The translations under genes and the position numbers were made by a program. From RGIG3009 sp045541495 (GTDB lineage: Bacteria > Bacillota > Clostridia > Oscillospirales > Acutalibacteraceae): DNA of 37,458 bases. Under the pieces are notes generated by a model, which worked only from the letters and a program-made list of their open reading frames with translations, was not told the origin of the DNA and did no database searches. The stretch's first letter is position 1; each line of letters starts with the position of its first letter. Shown here one piece after another: positions 6,641 to 15,184 of the stretch. The stretch covers positions 1-37,458 of the forward strand of contig JAZQJE010000072.1 in NCBI GenBank assembly GCA_045541495.1, read 5' to 3'.

Positions 6641-6907
6641 ATGAAAGAAAAGAAATTCAGAATCGTTACTCGGGTGACCGAGAAAGAGTTGGAGACCATC
6701 AAACGAAAAGCTAAGAAAGCGGGGCTTTCGGTGTCGGAGTTTATCCGCCAGTTGGCGATTAAAACCCCAAACCGCTCACCGATCAGCGACAAATACGGGA
6801 AGTATCGCGAGCATATAGACAAGCTGATCGACCATCTCGAATCGGCGGGTGCCGGTAATGAAGCGCGAGCGATTTTGCAAAAGTTCGCGCTGAACGAAGG
6901 ACGGTGA
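6641..6907 (+). CDS. mobC: MobC-like ribbon-helix-helix relaxosome accessory protein
   Basis: The 88-aa protein has an N-terminal beta strand (KKFRIVTRVTEKE) followed by two helices (LETIKRKAKKAGLS, VSEFIRQLAIKT). This is the RHH layout of MobC-type proteins, which bind oriT and help the relaxase. The second half is an amphipathic helix region (HIDKLIDHLESAG). AAAGGAG precedes the ATG at 6641. The relaxase starts six bases after its stop, the usual mobC-relaxase pairing. Confidence 0.85.
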   Translation: MKEKKFRIVTRVTEKELETIKRKAKKAGLSVSEFIRQLAIKTPNRSPISDKYGKYREHIDKLIDHLESAGAGNEARAILQKFALNEGR

Positions 6908-6913
6908 TGCATA

Positions 6914-8254
6914 TTGGCGACAACCGGATTTTGGCCCGTTAAGGGCGAACTGAATGAGGTGTTGAACTATGTTGGGAATCCCTATAAGACCACCGATTTG
7001 AAAGCAGCAATAGAATATGCCGCAGACCTTAACAAGACCGATAAACGGATGTTTGTTACCGGAATCAACTGCGGTTCGTTTGTCGCGTACTTGGATATGG
7101 TGGAGGTCAAGCACTATTACGGCGAGCGCGGTCAAAACATTGCGTACCACGGCTATCAAAGTTTTGCGGAGAGCGAGATTACACCGGAGGAAGCTCATGA
7201 CATCGGCGTGGAAACGGCACGGCGAATGTGGGGCGATCGGTTTCAGGTACTGGTGGCGACCCACCTCAATACCGAGAACGTACACAACCATTTCGTCATC
7301 AACAGCGTATCCTTTAAAGACGGTAAGAAGTTTCGTAATAAGATCGGCGAGCATATGGAATTGCGAAAAATCTCCGATGAGATTTGCCGTGAACACAAAA
7401 AGTCTGTCTTAGAGAATGCACCTTTTTACGGCGGCGAAAAGGATGCCTATTGGTTACACAAACAAGGGCGTAAGACCCACCGCGATATCCTGCGCGAGGA
7501 TGTTGAATACTGCTTGCATTATGCCGACTCACCTGACCGCTTCATTATGCAACTCAAAGGACTTGGCTACGAATTTGACCGTACACGAATGAGCGTGCGT
7601 GCAAAGGGTTGGAAAAAGGCGGTGCGGTTAAACTCGCTTGGGTTTGACACCGACTATATTAACCAGTGCCTTGAGAAGAATTATAACAATGAAAAATTTT
7701 GGCTGGACTGGAACGCGCACCTGCCCTATAAGCCAAAGAGGTTTCCTCTGGAATCATTGCTGCGGAAGCTGGCATTCTCGGTGGAACACGCTTACAGCAC
7801 CGAAACTATCTTGGTGGATACGATACTTTACATTTTCTTCACGGTGATCAAGATAGCCCTTGAAACCGCCGACTGCTTACTGTTATCCCCGGAGCTTCGA
7901 GCTGCGGCAAAGGATGTTGAAACTTACATTTCTTATCATCACTTTTTAACCGACAACAACATCCACACACGACAAGAATTATTAGATCAAATTCGCTCGG
8001 CAGAGAACGAGCTGAAAGCCTTAGAGGATAGGCGCAACAAAATCTCTAACAAACTTCGCAGAGCCACTGACAATACTTTAATTCACGAATATAAGGGACT
8101 GCGCAAAGATATTTCACGACAAATCAAGCCCATCCGCGAAAGACTGCGCAAATTACTGACAATAGATGAAAAAGCCGCATTCGCCTACGGCTTATTACAG
8201 ACGGAATACCGCCTTGAAGTAAAGGCGCTTATGAGGCGACAAAGAAATCGATAA
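6914..8254 (+). CDS. MOBP-type relaxase
   Basis: The 446-aa protein nicks oriT and pilots the single strand in conjugation. The relaxase domain is N-terminal: candidate nucleophile tyrosines Y19 and Y24 in LNYVGNPYKT, and the metal-binding three-His motif H117, H124 and H126 in THLNTENVHNHFVIN. The C-terminal half is helical and Arg/Lys-rich, with coiled-coil segments (about 365-420). The only usable start is TTG at 6914, as the in-frame stop at 6905 excludes upstream ATGs; GAAGGA lies about 11 bases before. No coupling protein or T4SS gene is present in the window, so the element is mobilisable rather than self-transferring here. Confidence 0.93.
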   Translation: MATTGFWPVKGELNEVLNYVGNPYKTTDLKAAIEYAADLNKTDKRMFVTGINCGSFVAYLDMVEVKHYYGERGQNIAYHGYQSFAESEITPEEAHDIGVETARRMWGDRFQVLVATHLNTENVHNHFVINSVSFKDGKKFRNKIGEHMELRKISDEICREHKKSVLENAPFYGGEKDAYWLHKQGRKTHRDILREDVEYCLHYADSPDRFIMQLKGLGYEFDRTRMSVRAKGWKKAVRLNSLGFDTDYINQCLEKNYNNEKFWLDWNAHLPYKPKRFPLESLLRKLAFSVEHAYSTETILVDTILYIFFTVIKIALETADCLLLSPELRAAAKDVETYISYHHFLTDNNIHTRQELLDQIRSAENELKALEDRRNKISNKLRRATDNTLIHEYKGLRKDISRQIKPIRERLRKLLTIDEKAAFAYGLLQTEYRLEVKALMRRQRNR

Positions 8255-8272
8255 AGGAGAAATGAAAAATAT

Positions 8273-9211
8273 ATGAGTAGTAAATTAAATTCCGTAGGAA
8301 GCATGCTCACCAGCGTGGATAGTTTGTTCACCACGCAGGCGGAGCGGGATGATATGGCGAAGCCGAAGGTTGAAGAGATTGCACTTGATCTCATCGACGG
8401 GTTTGAGGGGCATCCCTTTTCGGTGAAGGACGACGAGGATATGCAAAACCTGATGCGAAGCGTTGCGGAGCGGGGCGTTTTGGTGCCGTGCTTGGCAAGA
8501 CAGAACGGTGAGCGGTATGAACTGATTTCCGGGCATCGGCGCAAAGCAGCGTGCAAGGCGCTGGGGATATCCACCTTACCGGTGATCGTCAAGGATATGA
8601 CCCGCGAGGAAGCCATTATCACGATGGTGGACAGCAACGTGCAACGAGAGCATATCCTGCCCAGCGAAAAAGCGATGGCTTATAAGTTGAAAATGGATGC
8701 ACTTGCAAAGCAAGGTAAACGAACGGATTTAACTTCGTGCCAACTTGGCACGAAGTTGCGAACCGATCAAGAAATCGCAGACACAGCCAATGAAAGCGCA
8801 AGGCAAGTCCAACGCTACATCCGCTTAACCCATCTCATCAAACCACTTTTGGATATGGTGGATGAGGGGCGGATCGCGTTCACACCGGCGGTGGAACTGT
8901 CGTATCTCAACGAGATCGAGCAACAGGATTTGGTGGATGCCATCCCCGTATGTGAAGCCACCCCGAATCTGTCTCAGGCGTGTCGCTTAAAAGCCATCAG
9001 CCAAACGGACAAGGGGCTGAATCCCGAAGACATCACCGCTATTATGAGCGAGCAAAAAGCAAACCAAAAACCGATGTTCAAGATCCGCTTGGACAAACTG
9101 CGCGAGGTGGCGCCAAAGGTCAAGGACAACGAGTTCGAGGCCTTTGTGGTCAAAGCGTGCGAGCACTATTACAAACACCAACAAAAACAAAAAATAAAGG
9201 ATGCGAGGTAA
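8273..9211 (+). CDS. parB: ParB/Spo0J-family partition protein
   Basis: The 312-aa protein has a ParB N-terminal domain with the CTP/DNA-binding box GHRR at 87-90 (ERYELISGHRRKAA), then an HTH (TDQEIADTANESARQVQRYI) and a C-terminal region for dimerisation. AAAGGAG precedes the ATG. No parA gene is next to it. Stand-alone ParB proteins are regular members of serine-recombinase mobilisable elements of Clostridia. No canonical parS site was recognised; the 60-bp array upstream is a possible but untested target. Confidence 0.9.
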   Translation: MSSKLNSVGSMLTSVDSLFTTQAERDDMAKPKVEEIALDLIDGFEGHPFSVKDDEDMQNLMRSVAERGVLVPCLARQNGERYELISGHRRKAACKALGISTLPVIVKDMTREEAIITMVDSNVQREHILPSEKAMAYKLKMDALAKQGKRTDLTSCQLGTKLRTDQEIADTANESARQVQRYIRLTHLIKPLLDMVDEGRIAFTPAVELSYLNEIEQQDLVDAIPVCEATPNLSQACRLKAISQTDKGLNPEDITAIMSEQKANQKPMFKIRLDKLREVAPKVKDNEFEAFVVKACEHYYKHQQKQKIKDAR

Positions 9212-9570
9212 TGAAAATGAAAGTATTAAAGAAATTGAAAGTGTATCTGATCTACATGCTGACCGACAAACGCGGTGAGTACAAATTCCACGTCAATGGG
9301 CGCGAGGTGGAGGCCACCTTTACCGACGAACCCAACCCACACATCGTCCCGCGACTGCGGGACATTCTGCTGGGCGACACCAAAGCCCCCGCCTACAAAA
9401 CGGCGCAAACCAAGCCCAAAGAGGAGCGCGCTTGGAACATCGATATGGACAAGGTGCGCGCCCGCATCCCCGCCGAGATTCCCGACGAGGAGATGGAGGA
9501 CTACACCGCCGAGGCGCTGCGTGTCTATCAAGACTATCTGAAAAAGAAGAAAGCGAGGGATGCCCGATGA
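9211..9570 (+). CDS. Hypothetical protein, 119 aa, coupled to ParB
   Basis: The ATG at 9211 overlaps the ParB stop (TAATG), with GCGAGG upstream. The protein has a basic start (MKMKVLKKLKVYLIYMLTDK), a short beta region with NGREVEATFTDE, and an acidic C-terminal helix (AEIPDEEMEDYTAEAL) ending in KKKKARDAR. No family is recognised. It is encoded between ParB and the recombinase in one tightly overlapping operon. Confidence 0.7.
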   Translation: MKMKVLKKLKVYLIYMLTDKRGEYKFHVNGREVEATFTDEPNPHIVPRLRDILLGDTKAPAYKTAQTKPKEERAWNIDMDKVRARIPAEIPDEEMEDYTAEALRVYQDYLKKKKARDAR

Positions 9571-9653
9571 ATCCGCACATTCATTTGCGTGGCTCGCACA
9601 ATGGACAAAACGGGTACCCCGCCCGTAAAATGAACATCAAGGAGGCGATCTGA
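9567..9653 (+). CDS. Possible 28-aa coupled peptide
   Basis: An ATGA overlap joins it to the previous gene, and its TGA overlaps the recombinase ATG (TGATG at 9651-9655). Its end (AAGGAGGCGATCTG) carries the recombinase ribosome site. The peptide MNPHIHLRGSHNGQ... ends in MNIKEAI. It may be a real small protein or just a translated leader that keeps ribosomes running into the recombinase. Confidence 0.35.
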   Translation: MNPHIHLRGSHNGQNGYPARKMNIKEAI

Positions 9654-11248
9654 TGGCAAAACGAGTATGCTGTTTATACCGCGTATCCACCGGCAAACAG
9701 GTGGACTACAACAATAACAACGAAGCCGATATCCCAATGCAACGCAAAGCGTGCCATAAATTCGCGTTGCAAAAGGGCTGGAACATCATCCACGAGGAAC
9801 AAGAGGACGGAATCTCGGGTCACAAGGTCCGCGCTGAAAACCGCGATAAAATCCAAAACATCAAGGAAATGGCGCGCAAGAAACAATTTGACATTCTGCT
9901 GGTGTTTATGTTTGACCGTATCGGCCGCATCGCGGACGAAACACCCTTTGTGGTGGAATGGTTCGTGAAAAACGGCGTGGAGGTGTGGAGTACCCAAGAG
10001 GGTGAGCAACGCTTCGACAACCACACCGACAAGCTCTTAAATTACATCCGCTTTTGGCAAGCGGACGGCGAGAGCGAGAAAACCTCGGTACGTACCAAAA
10101 CAAGTCTCGGTCAGATCGTGGAATCAGGTCACTTCAAGGGCGGCTGTGCCGCCTTTGGCTACGACCTCGTCAAAAACGGGCGGGTCAACAAGAAAAAGCA
10201 CGAACTCTTTGATCTGCAGGTGAACACCGACGAGGCCTTGGTAGTCAAGATCATCTTTGACAAATACACCCGCGAGGGGCTGGGCGCCCACACCATCACC
10301 ACCTGGCTCAACGACCACGGCTACCGCGCCCGCACGGGTAAAAAGTGGCACGCCGCCACCATACGGGGGATGTTGCAGAACATCACCTACACAGGTGTAC
10401 TCCGCAGTGGTGAATCTCGTTCGGGGGTGATTTTGGAACTGCAAATCATCACCCCTGAGCAGTTTGAACGAGCCCGCGAGATTATGGCGCAGCGATCGAA
10501 AAATCACCGTGCCAACCCTGCCGTACCGCTGAACACCAAAAGCAAATCCATACTGACCGGCAAGGTGTTTTGCGGACATTGTGGGTCGCGGCTTATTCTC
10601 AGCACCAATGGACGCTACCGCAAACGAACCAACGGCACACTTGATATGACCAAGCGCATTCGGTACATCTGTTACGGCAAGACTCGCAAACAGACCGAGT
10701 GCGACGGACAGACCGGTTACACCCTGCACATTCTGGACGATGTTGTGGACACCATCCTCAAGGACATTTTTGCCAAGATGAAAGGCGTTTCCAAGAGCGA
10801 GGTTATCAGCGCGAAATATGCCAACGAACTGGAACTGCGCAAGGCGTGGCTGATTATGCTGAATGCCGATTACGGCAAAGCGTACGATAATCTCACCCTG
10901 CTCAAATCCGAGGTGGTGAAATCCATTCGGGGTGAGAGCTCTTTTTCCACCGAGATGCTGTCGGAACTGATTGCGGAAGCGGAGGGCGAATGTGCGCGAC
11001 TACGCGAGCAATGCGACGATGCCAAACGTGAGGTGAAAGACACCGAAAATTTGCTCCGTCAGCTCAACGATAATTTCGACGAGCTGATCTCTTGGGCGGA
11101 ACTTTACGAGGAGGCCACCTTGGAGAAAAAGAAGATGGTGGTGAATGCCCTCATCAACCGCATTGAGGTGTTCCGTGATTATAAAGTCAAGATTGATTTT
11201 AATTTCGATTTTGAGCAGTTCACAAACGGCTTAGACCACGCGGCGTAA
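9653..11248 (+). CDS. Large serine recombinase
   Basis: The 531-aa protein belongs to the TndX/TnpX-like large serine recombinases that excise and insert mobilisable transposons. The resolvase domain is N-terminal with nucleophile S12 in YRVSTGKQ and a following DRIGR segment. A recombinase domain (about 165-290) follows, then a zinc ribbon (C307, C310 in CGHCG; C340, C350) and a coiled-coil (about 390-480) that controls synapsis. AAGGAGG lies just upstream. It is the last gene of the mobilisation operon and closes on a terminator, so an element end should lie nearby. Confidence 0.93.
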   Translation: MAKRVCCLYRVSTGKQVDYNNNNEADIPMQRKACHKFALQKGWNIIHEEQEDGISGHKVRAENRDKIQNIKEMARKKQFDILLVFMFDRIGRIADETPFVVEWFVKNGVEVWSTQEGEQRFDNHTDKLLNYIRFWQADGESEKTSVRTKTSLGQIVESGHFKGGCAAFGYDLVKNGRVNKKKHELFDLQVNTDEALVVKIIFDKYTREGLGAHTITTWLNDHGYRARTGKKWHAATIRGMLQNITYTGVLRSGESRSGVILELQIITPEQFERAREIMAQRSKNHRANPAVPLNTKSKSILTGKVFCGHCGSRLILSTNGRYRKRTNGTLDMTKRIRYICYGKTRKQTECDGQTGYTLHILDDVVDTILKDIFAKMKGVSKSEVISAKYANELELRKAWLIMLNADYGKAYDNLTLLKSEVVKSIRGESSFSTEMLSELIAEAEGECARLREQCDDAKREVKDTENLLRQLNDNFDELISWAELYEEATLEKKKMVVNALINRIEVFRDYKVKIDFNFDFEQFTNGLDHAA

Positions 11249-11256
11249 TATAGGAA

Positions 11257-11290
11257 AAGCCGAGCAGAGCGTAAATGCTCTGCTCGGCTT
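11257..11290. terminator. Bidirectional terminator between convergent genes
   Basis: AAGCCGAGCAGAGC and its exact complement GCTCTGCTCGGCTT form a 14-bp stem with a GTAAAT loop. Four T residues follow on the minus strand. It separates the recombinase from the converging gene at 11299-11853. Confidence 0.75.
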
Positions 11291-11298
11291 GTTAGGAC

Positions 11299-11853
11299 CT
11301 ATCGAATACTCCATAAAATACTGTCAATTTTCTTTATGCTCGATATATGTTTATAATCGGGCATCACGCGATCAAACACTTCCACACATTCTTTTGCTTT
11401 GTCTGTCTGCAAGAATTCCTCGTACCACTTCTCCATGTTTTTATAAAGTAGGATGGCATTTTCTAATCGTTCTTGTTTGGTCGCACCGACTAATTCCATA
11501 TTCAAATTTTGAACCACATAGCGATCCCAAATTGGCTTTTCAGGAAATATAGATGCAAGCATTTTACTAGAAAACGACGGCTCAATATTACCAGTGTGTT
11601 CATACATGTATGTTAAGATACTCTCGAAAGTCGGGGTTTCTGTTTTAACCGTTTCAAATAATTCATAATAGATTTTTCTCCACGCTTCATTACGTCTTAC
11701 TATGTAAAAACCGTTGAAGGTTTTCTGAAACAAAGCATCTGTAGAAACGTCGGTTTTTCCGACTCGATCTATAATGTACTGGTATTTATCAAGCCCCATA
11801 CTTGTTGCTAATCTATCTTGAAAGACCTTATTAACATCAAAATTTGTATTCAT
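11299..11853 (-). CDS. Hypothetical cytoplasmic protein, 184 aa
   Basis: The start at 11853 is chosen because GTGGAGGTG lies 8 bases upstream; an earlier in-frame ATG has no ribosome site. The protein is mainly helical, Tyr- and Trp-rich (GFYIVRRNEAWRKIYYELFE) and ends KKIDSILWSIR. It lacks a signal peptide or membrane segment. The length and composition resemble small accessory proteins found near mobile elements, but no family is recognised. It lies between the recombinase and tRNA-Ala. Confidence 0.7.
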   Translation of the reverse strand: MNTNFDVNKVFQDRLATSMGLDKYQYIIDRVGKTDVSTDALFQKTFNGFYIVRRNEAWRKIYYELFETVKTETPTFESILTYMYEHTGNIEPSFSSKMLASIFPEKPIWDRYVVQNLNMELVGATKQERLENAILLYKNMEKWYEEFLQTDKAKECVEVFDRVMPDYKHISSIKKIDSILWSIR

Positions 11854-11928
11854 TTTTAGACACCTCCACATTGTTGCTTTTCGGGCTACTTTATTATATC
11901 ATATAAGCCGGCACATTTCAACGCATAC

Positions 11929-11955
11929 AAAAAACACCCACTCACTATGAGCGGG
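11929..11955 (-). terminator. Terminator downstream of tRNA-Ala
   Basis: On the minus strand CCCGCTCA pairs with TGAGTGGG (one G-U) around a TAG loop and is followed by TGTTTTTTG. It would end the leftward tRNA transcript. Confidence 0.65.
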
Positions 11956-11960
11956 CAAAA

Positions 11961-12083
<123 letters not shown>

Positions 12084-12097
12084 TATGAAATTATGAA

Positions 12098-12146
12098 GTG
12101 GGGTTCAACTTTGAGTGCATCGCGCTCCCAACTGAGCTACACCCCC
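12098..12146 (-). pseudogene. Truncated tRNA (5' half, Ala-like)
   Basis: On the minus strand GGGGGTGTAGCTCAGTTGGG matches the acceptor and D arm of the neighbouring tRNA-Ala, then diverges after GGGAG. There is no anticodon arm, T arm or acceptor 3' strand that fits. It looks like a broken duplicate left by recombination. Confidence 0.6.
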
Positions 12147-12250
12147 ATGTCCTGCGACGCCAATTAATGTACCATATTTTATACTTCTTGTCAAGCGTTT
12201 TTTCAAAAAAATAAAGGGATTGCCTTTTTAGGGGGGATGGTATATACTAC

Positions 12251-12256
12251 TATAAT
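12251..12256 (+). promoter_or_regulatory. Possible -10 box for the sugar operon
   Basis: TATAAT lies 31 bases before the likely start of the sugar transferase gene. No good -35 box is found at 17 bp; TTGCCT at 12220 is too far. This is a weak call supported only by position and the exact -10 match. Confidence 0.35.
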
Positions 12257-12286
12257 AGATAGAGTATGTTCAAAGGAGAGGCTGTT

Positions 12287-12919
12287 ATGTATCAGCGCGT
12301 TGTCAAACGGATGATCGATCTGTTGATCGCCACTGCGGCGATCTTGGCGTTGCTTGTGCCCTTGCTGATCATTGCCATTGCCATTAAACTGGATTCCAAA
12401 GGTCCTGTTTTCTTTCGCCAAGAGCGGATCGGTATACATAAAAGGCATTTTTACATTCTCAAATTCCGCACGATGCGAACCGATACGCCCCATGATGTTC
12501 CCACCCATCTTTTATCCGATGCGGAAAATTTTATTACGAAGACGGGTGCCTTTTTGCGAAAGACCAGTTTGGATGAATTGCCGCAATTGTTCAACATCTG
12601 GTTAGGGGATATGAGTTTTGTGGGGCCTCGTCCCGCATTGTGGAACCAATTTGATCTCATTGAGGAACGGGACAAATACGGCGCTAACGATATGCGGCCG
12701 GGATTGACGGGATGGGCCCAGATCAACGGCCGTGACGAATTGGAAATTCCCGTTAAAGCCCAACTGGACGGCGAATACACGGAAAAGGCGGGATTTCTTT
12801 TCGATTGTCGTTGTTTCTTAGGCACGGTCCTATCGGTCTTAAAGCGAGATGGTGTCGTCGAGGGCGGCACCGGCGCACTGGAAACCGATTCAGAAAAAGA
12901 AGTAATCACAAAACAGTAA
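12287..12919 (+). CDS. Initiating sugar-phosphate transferase (WcaJ/PglC-type)
   Basis: The 210-aa membrane protein transfers a sugar-1-phosphate from a UDP-sugar to undecaprenyl phosphate, the first step of capsule or glycan assembly. It has one N-terminal membrane segment (about 11-34), then DSKGPVFFRQERIG, KFRTMR, a LRKTSLDELPQLFN motif and GDMSFVGPRPAL. All are hallmarks of the bacterial sugar transferase family. The start at 12287 is set by AAAGGAG; an earlier ATG at 12266 lies before that site. It heads an operon with three UDP-FucNAc enzymes, so its substrate may be that sugar or a precursor. Confidence 0.9.
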   Translation: MYQRVVKRMIDLLIATAAILALLVPLLIIAIAIKLDSKGPVFFRQERIGIHKRHFYILKFRTMRTDTPHDVPTHLLSDAENFITKTGAFLRKTSLDELPQLFNIWLGDMSFVGPRPALWNQFDLIEERDKYGANDMRPGLTGWAQINGRDELEIPVKAQLDGEYTEKAGFLFDCRCFLGTVLSVLKRDGVVEGGTGALETDSEKEVITKQ

Positions 12920-12934
12920 ACGGGGGAGAAGAAG

Positions 12935-13984
12935 ATGTCTGTCTTTACGAATAAAACCTTGATGATCACGGGCGGTACCGGTTCATTCGGCAATGCCGTG
13001 TTAAGTCGTTTTTTGAGTACCGGTATCGGCGAGATTCGGGTGTTCTCCCGTGATGAGAAAAAACAAGACGATATGCGCCATGAATTTCAGGCGAAAATGC
13101 CGGAAGCAGCGGGGAAGATCAAGTTCTTTATTGGCGACGTGCGGGATATTGCCAGTGTCAGAAATGCCATTCATGGAGTGGACTATATTTTTCACGCTGC
13201 TGCGCTAAAGCAAGTGCCTTCCTGCGAATTCTTTCCCATGGAAGCGGTTAAGACCAATGTGCTCGGCACGGATAATGTGCTGACGGCGGCTATTGAAGAG
13301 GGCGTAAAAACAGTGATCTGCTTATCTACGGATAAGGCGGCGTATCCCGTTAACGCCATGGGTACCAGCAAAGCCATGATGGAAAAAGTTGTGGTGGCCA
13401 AATCCCGCACCATTTCACCGCAAAAGACGAAGATCTGTTGCACCCGTTACGGCAACGTGATGTGTTCCCGCGGGTCGGTCATCCCCCTTTGGATCGAGCA
13501 GATGCGAGAAGGAAAGCCCATTACGCTTACTGATCCCGATATGACTCGTTTTATCATGTCGTTGGACGAAGCGGTGGATCTGGTGTTGTTTGCTTTTGAA
13601 AAGGGGATCAGCGGTGATATTCTGGTGCAAAAAGCCCCGTCCTGTACCATCGGTGTCCTGGCGCAAGCGGTGAAAGAATTGTTCCGCAGTAACAGTGATA
13701 TTCGTATTATCGGCATTCGCCACGGTGAAAAAATGTATGAAACGCTGTTGACCAACGAAGAGTGTGCCTGCGCTATCGATATGGGTGATTTTTATCGTGT
13801 ACCCAGTGACAAGCGCGATCTCAACTATGATAAATATTTTAAAGAGGGCGACCTTTCCCGCAATTCGTTAACGGAATTTGATTCCAACAATACGGCGTTG
13901 CTGACGGTTGAACAGGTGAAAGAAAAACTGTTGTCATTGCAATATATCCGTGACGAATTGGCAACCTTTGGGATTGAGGGATAA
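12935..13984 (+). CDS. capE: CapE-like UDP-GlcNAc 4,6-dehydratase/5-epimerase
   Basis: The 349-aa extended SDR has a Rossmann GGTGSFG at 13-19. The catalytic zone STDKAAYPVNAMGTSK (131-146) carries K134 and the atypical Met-x-x-x-Lys (M142-K146) in place of Tyr-x-x-x-Lys. That substitution is known from Staphylococcus aureus CapE. The enzyme makes UDP-2-acetamido-2,6-dideoxy-L-arabino-hexos-4-ulose, the first step to UDP-L-FucNAc. GGGGGAG lies just upstream of the ATG. The reductase and 2-epimerase follow, so the pathway is complete. Confidence 0.92.
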   Translation: MSVFTNKTLMITGGTGSFGNAVLSRFLSTGIGEIRVFSRDEKKQDDMRHEFQAKMPEAAGKIKFFIGDVRDIASVRNAIHGVDYIFHAAALKQVPSCEFFPMEAVKTNVLGTDNVLTAAIEEGVKTVICLSTDKAAYPVNAMGTSKAMMEKVVVAKSRTISPQKTKICCTRYGNVMCSRGSVIPLWIEQMREGKPITLTDPDMTRFIMSLDEAVDLVLFAFEKGISGDILVQKAPSCTIGVLAQAVKELFRSNSDIRIIGIRHGEKMYETLLTNEECACAIDMGDFYRVPSDKRDLNYDKYFKEGDLSRNSLTEFDSNNTALLTVEQVKEKLLSLQYIRDELATFGIEG

Positions 13985-13988
13985 GAGT

Positions 13989-15170
13989 ATGAATATTCTT
14001 ATCACCGGAGCCAGCGGGTTTGTCGGAAAAAACCTGACCGTTGCTTTACAAAACATCAAAGAGGGAAAAGACCGTACTCATCCCGCACTATCTGTTGGAG
14101 ATATGTATCTGTACGATGTGGACACGCCTCCCGAAAGATTGGATGAATTTTGCGAACACGCCGATTTTGTGTTTCATTTAGCGGGGGTCAACCGTCCCAA
14201 GGAACAACGGGAATTTATGGAAGGCAATTTTGGGTTTTCATCTGTGCTGTTGGAAACGTTGAAACGCCATCAAAACACCTGTCCCGTGATGTTGTCCAGT
14301 TCCATTCAAGCTACGCTTATGGGACGTTACATGGGCAGCGAATACGGGAAAAGCAAAAAAGCAGGGGAGGATCTGTTTTTTGCATACGCGGCGGATGTTG
14401 GGGCCAAGATCTTGGTCTATCGGTTACCCAATCTGTTCGGCAAATGGTGTCGTCCCAATTATAACAGTGCGGTAGCGACCTTTTGTCATAATGCCGCCAA
14501 TGGGTTGCCCATTCAGGTCAACGATCCCACGGTCGAACTTAATTTGTTGTATATTGATGATCTGATCGAGGAATTGTTGCGGGCACTTGAGGGGAACGAG
14601 CATCGCGCCAAAGACGGATTTTGTTATGTGGATGCGGTTCATACCGCGTCCCTTGGATTGATAGCCGACACGATTGCGGGGTTCCCTGCGATGGAGGAAA
14701 GACTGGGTGTTCCGCAATTGGATGATCCGCTTGTTCGGAAATTGTACAGCACGTATTTGTCCTACTTGCCTGCGGAACGATTGGTGCAGGACTTGAAGAT
14801 GAATGTTGATCCGAGGGGAAGTTTTACCGAGATTATTCGCACGCCGGATCGGGGGCAGTTCAGTGTGAACGTCTCCAAACCAGGAATCACGAAGGGCAAT
14901 CACTGGCACCAAAGTAAGAACGAACAGTTTTTAGTGGTGAAAGGTAACGGCCTTATTCAAATGCGAAAACTGGGGCAAGATGAAAACGGTGAACCGTTTC
15001 CGATATTGGATTTTCATGTCAGCGGTGACAAGATGCAGGTAGTGCGGATGATTCCGGGATACACCCACAACATTATCAACCTTTCCGATACGGAAGATCT
15101 GGTGACCTTTATGTGGGCGAACGAGTGTTTTGACTCCGAGCATCCCGATACCTTTTTTGAACAAGTGTGA
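13989..15170 (+). CDS. capF: CapF-like bifunctional reductase with C-terminal cupin
   Basis: The 393-aa protein has an SDR half (GASGFVG near the N-terminus; Tyr-x-x-x-Lys in SEYGKSKKAGE). A C-terminal cupin begins about residue 275, with metal-ligand-like histidines in KGNHWHQSKNEQF and a PGYTHNI strand. CapF uses the cupin for C3 epimerisation and the SDR for NADPH reduction of the 4-keto sugar, giving UDP-L-pneumosamine. The start at 13989 is five bases after the capE stop with GAGGG upstream. The earlier in-frame codon at 13950 lies inside capE. Confidence 0.92.
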   Translation: MNILITGASGFVGKNLTVALQNIKEGKDRTHPALSVGDMYLYDVDTPPERLDEFCEHADFVFHLAGVNRPKEQREFMEGNFGFSSVLLETLKRHQNTCPVMLSSSIQATLMGRYMGSEYGKSKKAGEDLFFAYAADVGAKILVYRLPNLFGKWCRPNYNSAVATFCHNAANGLPIQVNDPTVELNLLYIDDLIEELLRALEGNEHRAKDGFCYVDAVHTASLGLIADTIAGFPAMEERLGVPQLDDPLVRKLYSTYLSYLPAERLVQDLKMNVDPRGSFTEIIRTPDRGQFSVNVSKPGITKGNHWHQSKNEQFLVVKGNGLIQMRKLGQDENGEPFPILDFHVSGDKMQVVRMIPGYTHNIINLSDTEDLVTFMWANECFDSEHPDTFFEQV

Positions 15171-15184
15171 TGGAGGTGAATCCT

